Positions 1 through 14,000 of a DNA stretch of 64,000 bases are shown piece after piece. Origin of the DNA: Perognathus longimembris pacificus (taxonomy: Eukaryota; Chordata; Mammalia; Rodentia; Heteromyidae); assembly GCF_023159225.1 (NCBI RefSeq), contig NC_063163.1, positions 108,159,885 to 108,223,884 on the forward strand, read 5' to 3'. Numbering within the stretch: the stretch's first letter is position 1; every line of letters starts with the position of its first letter. Below the pieces are notes generated by a model. The model saw only the letters and a list, made by a program, of their open reading frames with translations, did no database searches and was not told the DNA's origin. Both the position numbers and the translations under genes were made by a program.

Positions 1-1733
1 CAGAAAGCAGTTTTGATTTCAAGGTGAAGACGAGGATTTCATTTTCTTTGGTATACTCGAACAACTTTTGCCTTTAAATTTAAAGCAAATGTAAATTTAA
101 ATTATTTTTGCTGGATGAAAAAATTCTCGGTAGTAGTCAGCAATAATATATTCATACATTTATGTATATGGAAAATAGTTAAAGAAGATGAATAAGTTTT
201 AAGTTCTGACTGGCCTGTGGAAATACACTCACCCAAAGAGTAGACAGAGAATATTTCTTGGTTGAAATAATTCTTGATTTGAATTATTTTCTCCATAGAT
301 TATATTCAGGTAAGACATTAAACTTTTCTATACTCCAAAATACATTTTCCATGATATAATGAAAACACATCTTAATAACCATGGGTACTATTTTTGTATA
401 AAACTAAATAACATGAAATGTTTTATTGTGTGTATTCAACTGTTGATCTGCTAACAATTTCTAAACTTCATTTGGCAATGTTCAGATGTGTGTGCTGTTT
501 TCTAGTATGACTTCAAGAGCTGCTTCTCCATCGTGGAACTACCTTCAATAAATGACTACTAAATTTGGACTATGAAAAAAAGAAAAAAGAATGAGCAAAG
601 AGGCAAGTAGCGGAAAACAAGGCCTCAAAAGAAATCAGCATCAGATTTTGTCAGGCCTTGTGTAATACGGTAACGACTCCAGCTTTTCCTCAGTAAAATG
701 AGTACCAAAAGGAAGTTCGAAGCAGAGTGGCAAGTGATCCTATTCTGAAGGACTGCTTTGAGTGCTGTGCTAAGAACAATCTAAAATCAGAAGGGAGCTA
801 TCGCAATAACTTAGGTGAGACACACAACTTAGATCCTGGTTGTAGCAGGATTAATAATGAAAAGCAGATGCATGTTGAGTGTACTATCAAGGTCAACAGA
901 CTGACTCCATACTTTAATGATCCAAAAAGTGAGAGGACCGAGTTGTCATTTACTGACATGAAGATGACTAAAGAACATTTATTGTTAATTCAATAAACGA
1001 ATTATTTATTGGATTATTAGATGGGGGAATAGAGCAGAAGGCTGGTTTGGATGTTAAGTTCAGCTTCTGAAAAAATATGCCAGGTGTAAACAGAGTGATT
1101 TCTGAGAAAAGATGGTGGTTTGGATCAGGTATCTGGGCAGTGAAAATGTGAACTACTGGTGGAGGCATGAAGGACGAAACAAAGAGGAACCATTGGTTCT
1201 TACAAGGTTTTGGGTCTCACTAACTACAAAGCGGGAATTGCTGTTAACTGACATGGAGAAGATTGTAGGAAGCACAAATGTGAAGGAAACCAACTTTGCA
1301 GAAATGCCAACTAGGCACTCAAGATTATAAATCTGGAGTATAGAGGAAAGGTCGGAGTCAGAGAAATAAATCTGAGTTATCCTTATATAGATGATATTTA
1401 AAGCCATGAGACTAGAAAAGAGCAAAAGAAAAGATGGGAAAGAAATCCAAGGACTAAGCTGTGGGACATTATATTGAGACAAGAGACGGTAAGGGGGAAG
1501 AAACTGGGATACGATGGCCAGTTGGAATGGGAAGGGAAATCAAAAGCTCTGGCAGTGCAGAAGCTAAGTGCCAATATTCTTGAAAGGGAAAAGACAGACC
1601 AAGTGTATTTCATTTTTATTAGTGAAGTAAGGTGAATCTGAGAATGAAAATTGGACTTAGCAATGTTGAAGTCACAAGTAGTCTTTTTGTTTGATTATTT
1701 TTTGTTGTTTAAACAGGTGCTGTTAGAACTTTT
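1..1733. other. CCDC15 3' flank without recognised gene
   Basis: AT-rich DNA with no repeat I can name before a B1 remnant at 1748-1795. An 89-codon frame at 727-996 opens with a non-ATG codon and stops in poorly coding sequence; it has no recognisable domain. It may be part of an old processed copy, since an in-frame ATG (at 699) followed by STKRKFEAEWQ precedes it, but I cannot name a parent. Confidence 0.4.
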
Positions 1734-2424
1734 GATCTTCATGAATCAGCCTCCCAAGTGCTGAGACTGCAGGTGTGTGCCAGCATGCCTGGCTTAAAAA
1801 GAGTATTTTTAATAGAAATATGAAGACAAATAGTCTTAATAAAATGCAGTCAAGACTGAACAGAAGTAGTAAGTATAAAAAGGAAACAAAGAAATATAGG
1901 GGTAGCTGAAAGGGAGTGTGTGGTAAAGAAAGGTAATGTTTTCCTCTTTGGGGGGTGGGTTATTTGATTTTAAAGGAAGAAGCTGTTATAATATGTTTGT
2001 ATAATGATAGAAACAATCTAGTGGGGAATAATTAATGATGCAGAAAAGAGAAGTGCTGAGGCAATGTTCTTAAGTAGGTGGGCGGCAGGTGGATCTAGCC
2101 ATCAGTTAAAGCAGGCCAAGATAGAAAGAAGAGTTCCTCCTCTACATTAATACCACTGAACAGATGTAAATAGGTGATAGATATGATGCTGGGAGCTTGT
2201 GGGAGTTCCAGTTTGTCTATTTGTTGTCTTATTGATGAAGGTCACATCACCAACTGAGTGAGAAAAAGGAAAAGCCAACAGGAAATCTGAGGAGAGGCTC
2301 CTGTGAGGAAAGTGCTCATTCTTATTCAATTGAAATGCCCTCCCTCCCTTTCCTGCTGGGCATTGGACCCAGGGTCTCACATATGCTAGGCAAGCAAATT
2401 CTAGACCCAAATTTAATTGTTTCT

Positions 2425-2600
2425 CTCATCTTGAACTCGGCAGTCCTTGAGACTCTTACATCCAATTAACCACCAAAAAGCCAAGTGGAGCTATGGCTCA
2501 AGTGGTAGAGCACTACCAGCCTTGAGCAAAAAACCTGAGACAGTGACCAGGTTCAGAGTATAAGCCTTATGACTACAAAGGCACAAACAAAACAAAACAA
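2425..2600 (+). repeat. B1-Geo SINE, 5'-truncated
   Basis: GAGACTCTTACATCCAATTAACC linker text, then the right module from 2473 (GCTATGGCTCAAGTGGTAGA), CAAAA tail. An ID fragment in reverse lies just left (2340-2410). Confidence 0.7.
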
Positions 2601-2726
2601 AACACAAACAATAAAATAAAAATATCTAGAAATCGAAGGAGACGTCATCAACCTGAGAGAGGGTATAGATTCAATGATTCCTCCCTAAAATCACAAGGAT
2701 TTCCACCTTGCCTATTTCTTTTATAT

Positions 2727-2760
2727 CTATCTATCTACCTACCTACCTATCTATCTTTTA
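2727..2760 (+). repeat. TATC/TACC microsatellite
   Basis: ATCT and ACCT units in alternation, about 8 copies. Confidence 0.8.
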
Positions 2761-2839
2761 GTAGTACTGAGGATTGAACTCAGGGTCTTGTACTTACTTA
2801 GGCAAGTGCTCATCATATGGAAAAAAATTAAGAAAATAC

Positions 2840-3300
2840 AAATTCAAACAATACAAGGTACTGGCTTATAACTACTAGGGTGGCAACAGTCGGAGACAGG
2901 AAATAAACCAGTATTGGTGAAGGTGTGAATATGAACCTTTACTCACTTTTGGTGTTTGAAAAACAATTTGCATTTTCTCAGGAGGACACTAAGCACAGAA
3001 CTACCATATAATTCAGCAATTCTATTTCTATGTATATGTCCAAGAAATCAAATTGTGTATCTAGAGAAAATCCCAAACAATTGTTCATAGCAGTATTCAT
3101 AATACCAAGTAACATAAACAATTCAAATGTTCATCACCTGATGAATGGATAAAATATCTATCCACAGAATGGAATATTGTCCAACAATAAAAACCAATGA
3201 AGTATTGATACAGGCTACAACATGGTTAAATCTTAACATGAGGCTATATGAAAATTAAAAAGTCACAAAAGATCACACATTACACATTCCATTTACAAGA
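2840..3300 (+). mobile_element. L1 (old, L1M-like) ORF2 3'-end fragment
   Basis: Follows the order of L1 3' text: CTACCATATAATTCAGCAAT, then GTTCATAGCAGTATTCATAA, GATGAATGGATAAA and GAATGGAATATTGTCCAACA. Many stops; no coding capacity. Confidence 0.75.
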
Positions 3301-3307
3301 ATCGGCC

Positions 3308-3356
3308 AACATATACATATATGTATATATATATGTGTGTATATATGTATATATAA
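3308..3356 (+). repeat. TA/TG-rich simple repeat
   Basis: Alternating TATA and TGTG dinucleotides. Confidence 0.8.
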
Positions 3357-3450
3357 TAGTTTAGTGGGTATTAAGAGTTGGAAAGGAGTTTCAGGGGTAG
3401 CTGAATGGGGGTGGATACATTCTTTTTATTCTTAACTTAAAAAACGTTGG

Positions 3451-3665
3451 GGGGCTGGGGATATGGCCTGGTGGCAAGAATGCTGGCCTGGTATACATGA
3501 AGCCCTGGGTTCGATTCCCCAGCACCACATATATAGAAAACAGCCAGAAGTAGCACTATGGCTCAAGTGGCAGAGTGCTAGCCTTGAGCAAAAAGAAGCC
3601 AGGGACAGTGCTCAGGCCCTGAGTCCAAGGCCCAGGACCGGCCAAAAAATAAAAATAAAAAAAGT
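3451..3665 (+). mobile_element. IDL-Geo SINE
   Basis: Full dimer: GGGGCTGGGGATATGGCC head with Pol III A box, GGTTCGATTCC B box, shared right module, A-rich tail. Confidence 0.9.
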
Positions 3666-3699
3666 TACTGCCTTCTTACCCTGAAAATAAAATTTTAAA

Positions 3700-4235
3700 A
3701 AAAAGTTGGACTATGGTGAAACACATAAAACAAAAAATTTGCCATTTTAACAATTTTCAAGTATATAGTTCAGTCTCTACTGTGAAATACTCACATTGTT
3801 TCATCCAATAAAACAAACCTCTACACACATTAAATAATAACGCCTCAGTTACTCCTAACTCCAGCTCCTGGCAACCAGCATTTTGCTTTCTCTCTCTCAG
3901 TCTACTTTCTGGGGCTCAGATGAGTGGAACACAATATTTGTGTTCTTGGAACTCCCTTACTTGATTTAGCATAATGTTGTAAGACACAACAGGATTTCCT
4001 TCCTTTTTAAGTCTGAAAACTATTCTCTTGTAAGTATGCTCCAGGTTTGTTTATCCATTTTTTCACTGATGGACACTTGGTGTATGTCCACCTTTTAGCT
4101 ATTGTGAAGAATGTTATTATGAATATGGCCACACAGTGTTTGCTGCAGATCTTACTCAAAAGGTTTTTGATTTTATATCCAGAAGTGAGACTGCTAGGTC
4201 ATGGGCTTTTTTTTAGTAAGGAAAATGTGTAGAAG
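3700..4235 (-). mobile_element. L1 (old) 3'-end fragment, antisense
   Basis: Antisense L1 landmarks: GTTTATCCATTTTTTCACTG, ATGGACACTTGG, CACCTTTTAGCTATTGTGAA and CTCCTGGCAACCAGCATTTT. It lies tail-to-tail with the L1 at 2840, separated by an IDL-Geo SINE. Confidence 0.75.
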
Positions 4236-4937
4236 TGAGTGATGATGGTTGTACAACCCAGTGAATATACTAAAAACTACTTACTTATACTTCTTCAGCA
4301 CTGTGTATTAGAGAAAATAGAAAGAGGAAACTTTCAGTACCTATCTTTAATTATATTAAACCTTTACACATTCTGTGTATAGAAACAGTTCACCAGATTT
4401 TTTTAAAGACAGAGAAATAAAGCTTTCCAACTTACTTTTGGAAATGTCACAATTATTTCACATACAAGATATGCAAAAGATAGAGGGTTTGACTTTTTTT
4501 TACAATAAAAATATTTTTAAAAAATTACCCTTAGGTCCACTGTCACTGCAAAGGGAATCAATAAATTAAAAAGCAAAAAAATAAGAGAGAAAATTTGGAG
4601 AAGAAAATATCTATATCAAATCCAAACTGTTATATAAAATTAGGAAAGCTAGCAGCAATAGACAACCACTAAGGCTCATAAACCCATTTCATCACTTTTT
4701 TTTTTTAGCTATACATTTTCAACATTGTCATGACTCAAAACAGTTTTACAAAGATTTCTCAAAGTAAGAGAAATCTTACTTGTCTGATCAAAAAAGAGAC
4801 ATGTTTGAGTCAATTTTCAGTCTTGGTCCCAAAGCAGATATCTAATTATAAAGATTAATTGTTATATGGAATAGTATTTCTTTCCAGATACAATCTTATA
4901 CACTACAGTTTTCCTCAATAATTTCTCAGAGATGATT

Positions 4938-5110
4938 TTAAAAGGTTGAAATACTACTAGTTGTTTCAGTTGATTTCAGATTCTTATTAGAGATTCTTTT
5001 CAAAGTCCGTCTGTTTGCAGAGGCAAAATTACGAATGGCACTTCGAAGAGTTGAGTTCCCCTCAGAGATATCAGAGGAATTGATGACTGAATGTAATGCC
5101 CGATTATATG
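4938..5110 (-). CDS. CCDC15: CCDC15 terminal coding exon and stop (residues 704-760)
   Basis: Acceptor AACCTTTATTTGCAG. The peptide contains AYNRALHSVINSSD, GNSTLRSAIRNFASANRRTL and then a tail KRISNKNLKSTETTSSISTF before TAA at 4940-4938. The human protein, as I recall, stops soon after the RRTLK residues, so the tail here is longer by about 15 residues. No clear AATAAA was found just downstream on this strand; an ATTAAA variant lies at 4351-4346. Confidence 0.92.
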
Positions 5111-8100
5111 CTGCAAATAAAGGTTTCCATAGTGATGAATAAAGTCAAATTCGAACCAACCCCCCACCCACTTTTCTATCAGTACCATTTCTCTACCCAG
5201 AATTTCACAAGTATTAACTTTATCCAGTGAATAAATATTTATCCCGTACTTACAACATGACAAGAAAATGGAAAGCAGAGATACACACACAAATTAAGTC
5301 TCAGTACAATGCTTCCAGATTCCAAGCATATACATGTCATCACAGAGTGATGTCAGAAATGAATAGAGTAACTGGGGAGTATACAAAACATTTTCAGCAC
5401 TGCCATTTAAGGTGGGCACTGAAGGATTAATAGCGCTAAAGAAAAGAAGGCCTTATAACTAGGTATATATGAGGTATAAGGGATGTTCAAAAGTATGACA
5501 CTTGGAAACAGTAAGTTTGGTTAGGCTAAATTATGGCCTAAGGACACAGAAAATATGCTATGCATTTTGCACTGTCATAAGAGCTTAAAGGTTTTAGAAT
5601 AGGAAAATTAATGTGATATTTGTGATTTTTTTTTTTCTTGGCCAGTCCTGGGGCTTGGACTCAGGGCCTGAGCACTGTCCCTGGCTTCTTTTTGCTCAAG
5701 GATAGCACTCTGCCACTTGAGCCACAGCGCCACTTCTGGCCATTTTCTATATATGTGGTGCTGGGGAATTGAACCCAGGGCCTCATGTATACGAGACAAG
5801 CACTCTTGCCACTAGGCCATATCCCCAGCCCCGATATTTGTGATTTTAAAACAACTTATAGGACTGATAGGAACTCATTCCACACAGATGAGGAACACTA
5901 GCACTGTAAATACTGGCAGTATTTCAGTAGGTACATGAGGCCTACATGTACATACTGAACCTATGCATTCTATAAATCAGTACATGGACAATAGGAAGGA
6001 CTTTTATTTGATCCTAACAGACTTCTTCTTTTGCCTCACTGTCCCAGAACTGGTTAGCAGTCCAATATAGGTGTATATTAAAATAAGTCCACTTAGGTAA
6101 CATTAAAGTGTGTGGCAATCACAGGGTTCAACTAGAAGATAGAGTCCTAACTTTTGGGGTCAGTAACTCATGCCTCCTCAGTAGCTAGGATAATAGGGAC
6201 TTTTCTGCCAGGACTGGCCTCAAACTGTGATCCTTGGATCTCAGCCTCCTGAGTAGCTAGGATTACAGGCCAAATAACTGTTTTGTAAAGAGATTATCAG
6301 TAAATTCACTAATTTATAGTAAAAGCACTCTGTAAATACTAAATTAACACAATCACTACTCTAATTTTTTTTAATTGCCATTAGATCCCTATTTACCTCT
6401 GTGGTTTTTGTAGAAAATACAATTGTTGGCGCAGGTGTCGGGATGGGCATCCCAAAAATCAGGACCACAACAGCATAACGGAGGTAACGTGATATTGTAC
6501 AGCTTCATTTTCTCCTGGACCTGGGCTCGTAAAGCTTCTACATATCTAGAAAAAAATGTTGAGGCAAAGTGAACATGAACAGGCAAAAAGTAAGCATGAA
6601 CCTCAATTTTACCAGCTTTAACTGTTAAAACTATTTCCTATCCCTGTACCGTAATTCTTCCTCTTTGCACATGGAAACAGCACTACAGAAAATGCAGTGC
6701 TATTCCTAAGTACTAGCAATCAACATATTGTCAAAGTCCTATGTCCCTAAAGGAGGAGCAACATGACGAAGTCAAGCCTCTTTCTTTTTGGTCCTGGAGC
6801 TTAAATGTAGGGCCTGGGCCTTGTCCCTGAGCTTTTATGCTCAAGGCTAGCCCTATACCACTTAAGCCTACCTTCTCTTCTGGCTTTTTTCATGGTTAAC
6901 TGGAATTAAGAGTCCACAGACTTTCTTGCCCCTCTTCAGATCTCAGCCTCCTGAGTAGCTAGGATTACAGGCATGAGCCACTGGTGCCCACACAATCTTT
7001 TCACGAAATTAAGAAAAGTTCTTATAATTCTCCTCTACAGCCATCCAGAATTTCATTCAATGTGTTTCAAATTACCTTACATATTCTTTTTCTTTCTGTT
7101 GCTGTTTTTCTTTGGCTCCTTTTATTTCTTCAAGTTGTAACTGAGCTAAAAGGTCACTCATCTTCTCCTCTGAGTATGTTTCTTTTTGACATTTCATTGT
7201 CAGGATTCTCTGCTCTTCAGCAAAACGTTGTTGCTCTTTCCTTTTCTTAATTCTGAGGATAAAAATCATAACATGATGAGGAATTTCATTCAGTCGTTCT
7301 TTAAAATTAGATTCTAGATCAAATGACAAGAAATATACAAGCCAGGGAGTCAGGAAGTCAGTTTAATACCCTAAGAATATCTTCAAAAATTCCTGTTGGC
7401 TAATATGAGTTAATCTTATGGCTAGCTATAGACGTAGCTTCTCAAGGAGAAATGAGTAGTGGCTATTTAAGAGATTTTCTTTTTTTTCTTTTTGCCAGTC
7501 CTAGGCCGTGAACTCAGGGCCTGAGCACTGTCCCTGGCTTCTTTTTTGCTCAAGGCTAGCACTCTGCCACTTGAGCCACAGCGCCACTTCTGGCCATTTT
7601 CTGTATATGTGGTGCTAAGGAATCGAACCCAGGGCCTCATGTATATGATGCAAGCACTCTTGCCACTAGGCCATATCCCCAGCCCCATTAAGAGATTTTC
7701 TGTAAGAATTCTAGCACAAGAGTCCTCTCAAGTTAAAACTACTAGTAGTTACTATTTCTGCTTCTGGCCAAAATGGAGTTAACAGGAACAGATTTGCCCT
7801 CCCAACAACCAAACAAACTTAAACAAACAACAAAAAACAAAATCCCCAATCTTAAAAGTAATAATAAAAAATTAAATCAGATAAAATACAAGAAACACTG
7901 GTTTTCAAGAAAGACACTGTACATGAGCCAACAAAAGATAGTGGTCCCTGACAGATGGAACACAAAGCCAGGTCCCATAACTGTCAGATATTGTTGTCTT
8001 CAAAGTTTATAGGCAGTGGCACAGGGCAGGGGAGCTCAAGTGTAGCCTGGTGGACTCTGAATTAGAAGGAACTGCCAGTACAGAGAGGACAACTAGCACT

Positions 8101-11001
8101 TACATAACAGAATGCCTGAGGAGAACCCAAGACAGCATCTCCCCTAGTATACAGCAGAGAGCCATAGATAGACACATATGCAGGATAAAGAACCATTCAC
8201 GATAATAAGAAACACACACACACACACACACAATTCACTTATTTATTTGTTTTACTATGGTTTGAACAGGAGTCTTACACCTGCTAGGCAGGCGTTCTTC
8301 CACCCTTTCTGCTTTACTTTTCAAATAGAGTCTTGTGTGTTTGCCTAGGCTGGCCTCGAGCATGATCCACTACTTACACTTCCTGCATAGCTGAGATGAC
8401 AACAAGTACGTAGTACTGTGCTCAGCTTTATTGGTTAAGATGGAGGTCTCCTAAGCTTTTTGCACAGGCTGGTCTCAAATTATGATCTGATCTCCTGATC
8501 TCCTCATCCTGAGTAGCTAAGGATTGTAGACATGAGCTACCATACTTAGCTAAAATACAGTTTTAAGACTATAGCTGCCACAGTTATTTCTCTGATGCAT
8601 CTAGGCAATGTGAATTATAAATCTCCTGGAAAGGATTCTCTATTTCAGATGCTATTAGGAACATTCATGATTCATGTGTATCTCATTAGTAAAATGCTTG
8701 CTTAGCACCTGCAAGGCCCCAAATTAAATCCACTGCTTACCAAAAAGAAAAAAAAAAAAGAACATATAAATGCATACTCTTGGGACCAACTGCTGAAAAT
8801 CAACTCAAAACAAATTAGCTGTTGTTTTCTGAAGAGTAGTATGAGTGCAATTCACATTCCTTATTCCAGAAAGTATGGTCCCATGAAAATTCTAGGCTTC
8901 TACTCATTTGTGGCAGGCTATTAGACTCCAGAGGCATTAAAGCTTTCATTCTGTTAGATTAACACAGGGAAATGTCAAAAATCTAGAAGCCAATCTACAA
9001 AGGCTGAAAGATCAGGCCCTAGAAAAACAGGCAGGATATGGTAGATGTGGAACTAAATTCATCCATATTCCGGTTGCCCCCAGGAGAGAGATAAGGTTAC
9101 TTTTAACAAGCGTTTTCTTTCAATTGCCCTCTCACACTTGCTAGTATTTCCTGAGCAACAATTGTAAATCTAAATTGAGTATTTCTCAAAGAGCATAAAA
9201 TAGTTTTTATGGTATGAGTGAAACTCAAATGTAACATAAAGTTGTAATAGGGTAGAGGTAAGAAATCTCATTATTGCATCCTGGGCAGAGGGATATCTTT
9301 TTATGTGAGTGAATATCAAGATTTAGATAGGTTTAAGGCAGTGTACTAGGAATGTGGAAAAAGGAAAACCAGGCACATACACATATCAGAACTGACTTGG
9401 AAACATATGTTGTGCTGTTCTCTTAGAATAAGCTAGAGAATTAAAGGAAAAGATTGAATTTTTTTAAAATGTGTGTGTGCGCGCGCACATGCGCGTGCAC
9501 ATGCCCATGCTCATGCCAGTACTTGGGCTTTTGTCTGCCAGTCCTGGGGCTTGGGACTCAGGGCCTGAGCACTGTCCCTGGCTTCTTTTTGTTGAAAGCT
9601 AGCACTCTACCTCCTGAGCCACATCACTATTTCCAGCCTTTTCTGTTTATATGGGGCTGAGGAATCAAACTCAGGGCTTCATACATGCTAGGCAAGCACT
9701 CTACCACTAAGTCACATTCCCAGCCCCTGTCCCTCAGTTTCTTTTGCTTAAGGCTAGCACCTTTTCTAATGGTTAGAGATAAAGGTCTCACAGATTTTTC
9801 CAGCCCAGACTGGTTTAAATTTTAACTATGATCCTCAAATCTTAGTTAGCATCCTGAGAATCTAGGATTACAGGCATAAGCCATTGGCGCTTGGCTCTAA
9901 ATTCAAGTTCTTTGAGAGCCTAGCACAGTGGCTCATACCTGCAGTTCTAGCTACTCAGGAGGCTGAGGTGTAAGGATCACAGTTTGAAGCCAAGTCCATG
10001 AGTCTCTTATCTCCAATAAACCAGCAAAAAGCTAGAAGTGGAGGTGTAACTAAAGTGGTAGAGTGCCAGCCTTGAGTGAAAAAAAAAAAAAAGTGAGACT
10101 GGGAAGACCCTGAGTTCAAACCCCAGAACAGGCATACACCCACAAAAAAGGAACTGATTTGTTAAGTTCAATAACTCCTGACTTTGTAAAATAAATAAAT
10201 GTAATGAATCAAATTGAGATTTTCAATGAAGAAATGCAAAGAGTACAATGTATGATAACAGAATAGATATACACAAATTCATAATGAGTTAGCTCAAGTA
10301 CTAAAAGAAGTAGCATAAACAATTTTATAAAAAGTTTTTGCAAGAATTATTATCTTTAGGGCTGGGGGTATGGCTCACGTGGTAGAACTCCTGCCTTGCA
10401 AGCACAAGACCTGGGTTCAAACCCTGGCTTCAAACAACAACAACAAAAAAATTATTCTCTTTACTAGTAAAAGCTAAACAAACATACAAGCATTGCTTTT
10501 CAAGGGCCTATGCCTTAGGTCTTGGTAATAGGACAATTCCTAGAAATGATGGAATCAGCTCCTTCTACTATACTCCATAGCTACTCCTCTCCTCACAAGG
10601 AAAAAGTTATCTAGACTTTTCTAATTCGACATTTCCTTATCCACTTCAAAAGAGCTTTAAGATCACTCCACCAAACAGCTCTAAATCCACAATTCATTTA
10701 GTTCATGCATTCTCACAGGAACAATAGTGCCCCTAAGGCGACAAAAGAATTTTCAGATATTATAATAGTTTGTGACCCTCCCAAAAGCCCAAGTACATTC
10801 AACAGAAACACATTATATATATGTATTAAAACTGAGGGTGGGAGGCAATTGGGAAAAAATGTTAAAAATGCTCCACAAAGGGAACAATAATGAAGGCTGG
10901 GACACACTGACGGAGCATTATTCATTCTTCTTTCAACTTGCACTCCCACTGCTAACTATTCCTTCTTTCTTGAAACTTTTCTCTCTCAGTTTCTATAACT
11001 A

Positions 11002-11041
<40 letters not shown>

Positions 11042-14000
11042 TTTTTTTTGGCCAGTCCTGGGACTTGGACTCAGGGCCTGAGCACTGTCCCTGGCTTCTT
11101 TTTGCTCAAGGCTAGCACTCTGCCACTTGAGTCCCAGCGCCACTTCTGGCCATTTTCTATATATGTGGTGCTGGGGAATTGAACCCAGGGCCTCATGTAT
11201 ACGGGGCAAGCATTCTTGCCACTAGGCCATATCCCCAGCCTATACCAATATTTTCATTGGATTTCCTTGTGTATCCCTCTGGACCATTCTTTTCTGCCTC
11301 CTTTGCAAGCTCATCTTGCAAAGTGCTAGATCCTATGCACTCTCCTCTTCTTACATTATGCTCTCTCCCCAAGACACATAGTGGATGTCCCCATCTCAGT
11401 TACCACCTACAACCATCAGCAATTCAAGAAGCTACATACAACTCCATCACAAATCATGTCCCCATGATTCAAGCCTACTTATCCTATCTGTCAATTTGAC
11501 ATCTCCATTGGATGCTTGTTGAAATAAACAATTCCTTTCTAAATAAGCTTCTTTTCTCTTCCAATGCCTTCAGGGTTTCTATGTAAACTTTTACTAATAT
11601 ACAATGGAAAGCAGAAGAAGTCAAAAATCGATATCAACACCTCTTTTTCCCTGCACAATGATGTAAATACTATTACAGTAGTTCTACTGCTTAGGCTAAC
11701 AGGTATTCTGAAACCAGCATCAGATTTTCTGCAAGAGAAGTAAGAATGGAAGAGGTTGCAAATTGTTTTATGAACTTAATATATTGGATGCATGCACAAG
11801 TAAATGACAAGTAGATATCAATATTTACATTAAGTGAATCCTAAAAAACTCAGGTAAACAATATGAAAATATATTCTTAGGATATCAACAATAAAACATG
11901 AATTCTTGTCATTCAGTTCCCTTCCATATTTCATCCTTTACAAAATTAAACTAAAATAAAGACCTACAACTCAACTGGGGGCTTTGACTCCTTGAAAATC
12001 TTTCTTTCTGAGCAATCACAGAAACCTGACACTAACACTTTCAAATACAAAGAATTTTGCTTCAGAGAGGAAGAAACAGATTTACTTCAGAAGTGAAAGA
12101 GGTGCTCAGTTGGAAAAATAACTTTTTAAGGGGGTGGATGAAATCTAACACTCTGATACAACAGGACTAAGACCTAATCGAGCAGCCTAAATCTTTGCTG
12201 ATCTTATTTTTCTGTTCAATTTATTTTTCTGTCTACCATACCCTGATGACTAGTGATTTCAGTCCCTTAGTGATTTCAGAAATCACAATAAATAGTAAGA
12301 ATGATTACAGACTTTCCTGCTAGGGCTGGCCTTGAATCACAATCCTCAAATCTCAGCCTCCTGAGTAGCTAGGATCACAGGCATGAGCCACTGGTGACCT
12401 GCAATCTGGGACTTACTCTTAAAATTCCCATTGACAAAAATCCAGTTAGTTTACTTAAGACAGCTTTTAAAGTTGCCTTTTACTCATTGCCACCTTTGCA
12501 CTATCTTATGTGACAAACCACACTATAGACTTTAAAAGGTAAGGTGATGGTGTCAAATCTAGATTTAAACCTTAATTCTTCCATCTCTAAGTGCAGACTT
12601 TATAACAGTCATACCACTTAGGTGCCACAGGGCTCATTTTCTCTTCTTTAAAAGGAAAAGAATAATCAAATCTACCTCATAAGTTACTGAAATGAATGAA
12701 TGGGCTAATACCTCTAAAGCACTCAATATTACGCCTAGCACAATGTAAACGCTCAATGGATGGTAGCACTGCTACCTTGCAGGACTGCTGTATGGATAAA
12801 ATGAGATGCTATCCCTGTAAAGCACTTGAAATATAGTAAACACTATATATATATACATACATATATATACACATATATACATATATAAATTAACTCACTC
12901 TCTTCTCTAAGTGTGCTACTTCACAGCCTCCTAACACTCAGTCTTATCTATTCCCAGAATGCCTCCAATGGGGCTCCTAACAGTTTTCAGGGTAAAGTCC
13001 AACAACTTCCTTCTCCTAACATACTAAGCTCTTTATGGTCTTTCTTTATTTCTTATAGCTCAAGCTTAGAAGTGTCATATTTTCTCGTGAATAGTTTTTG
13101 CAATGTTAGTTCTTTTACCTAAAACTCCTGTCCACCCTTTCCCATCCTCTTCCTATTATACCACTCCTATTAACCCTTCAGTCCAGGAAGTCTTCCTTTT
13201 CCTTCTCCTATCTCAAACCCCCCAATTCTGATTTCAAAATGTTCTCTGTGCTTCTGCATTGTTCTGTGCTTTGTTTTTCTTCTTCTAATGGCAACAGGGG
13301 CAACTAACATTTATTGAGCGTATGCTATATGCCAGATTCTTTATCAAGCACATTTACATATTAACTTACTTAATCCTCACAGAACCTTTATGACATATAT
13401 GATATTATTATCCTTATTTTGCAAAGAGGAAACTCATTTTACAAAGAGTAACATAGCTTACTTCCCCCAAAGTCACACAAATGGTAGATAGTAGAGCTGG
13501 AACTTCCACAGCTCAAGTTCTTACCTACCTACTGTACTGTCTGTAACACTTAGTATTAGGTATTGTAATAATCTATTTAGTTACAGGCTTCTCCATTTCT
13601 TATTCAAATCTATCTAGTTGGTTCTTTTAAAACCAAGGTCAAGGGGCTGGGAATGTGGCTTAGAGATAGAGTGCTTGCCTAGCATGCATGAAGCCCTAGG
13701 TTCAATTCCTCAGTACCATAAAAATAGAAAAAGCTAGAAGTGGTGCTGTGGTTCAAGCAGTAGTGCAAGCTTCAGCAAAAAGAAGTCAGGAACAGTGCTC
13801 AGGCTCTGAGTTCAAGACCCAGGACTGGAAAAAAAAAGGTCAAGCCTTCTGTGTCTTATATCCCCTAAATCTAGCAAGTCTACAAATTAAAGCCAATTAG
13901 TAGAAGCTCAATAAATAGCTACTAAGTAAACAAATAAAACCAAATCATTAATTCTTATAACAACTAGTTTGAAGTGAAGTGGTTATCAACTCATGTTTCA

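Noticed and set aside
10372..10430. tRNA-like segments with A and B boxes
   Set aside because: They are the heads of ID and IDL-Geo SINEs with A-rich tails and target duplications, and they lack a proper anticodon arm and acceptor pairing.
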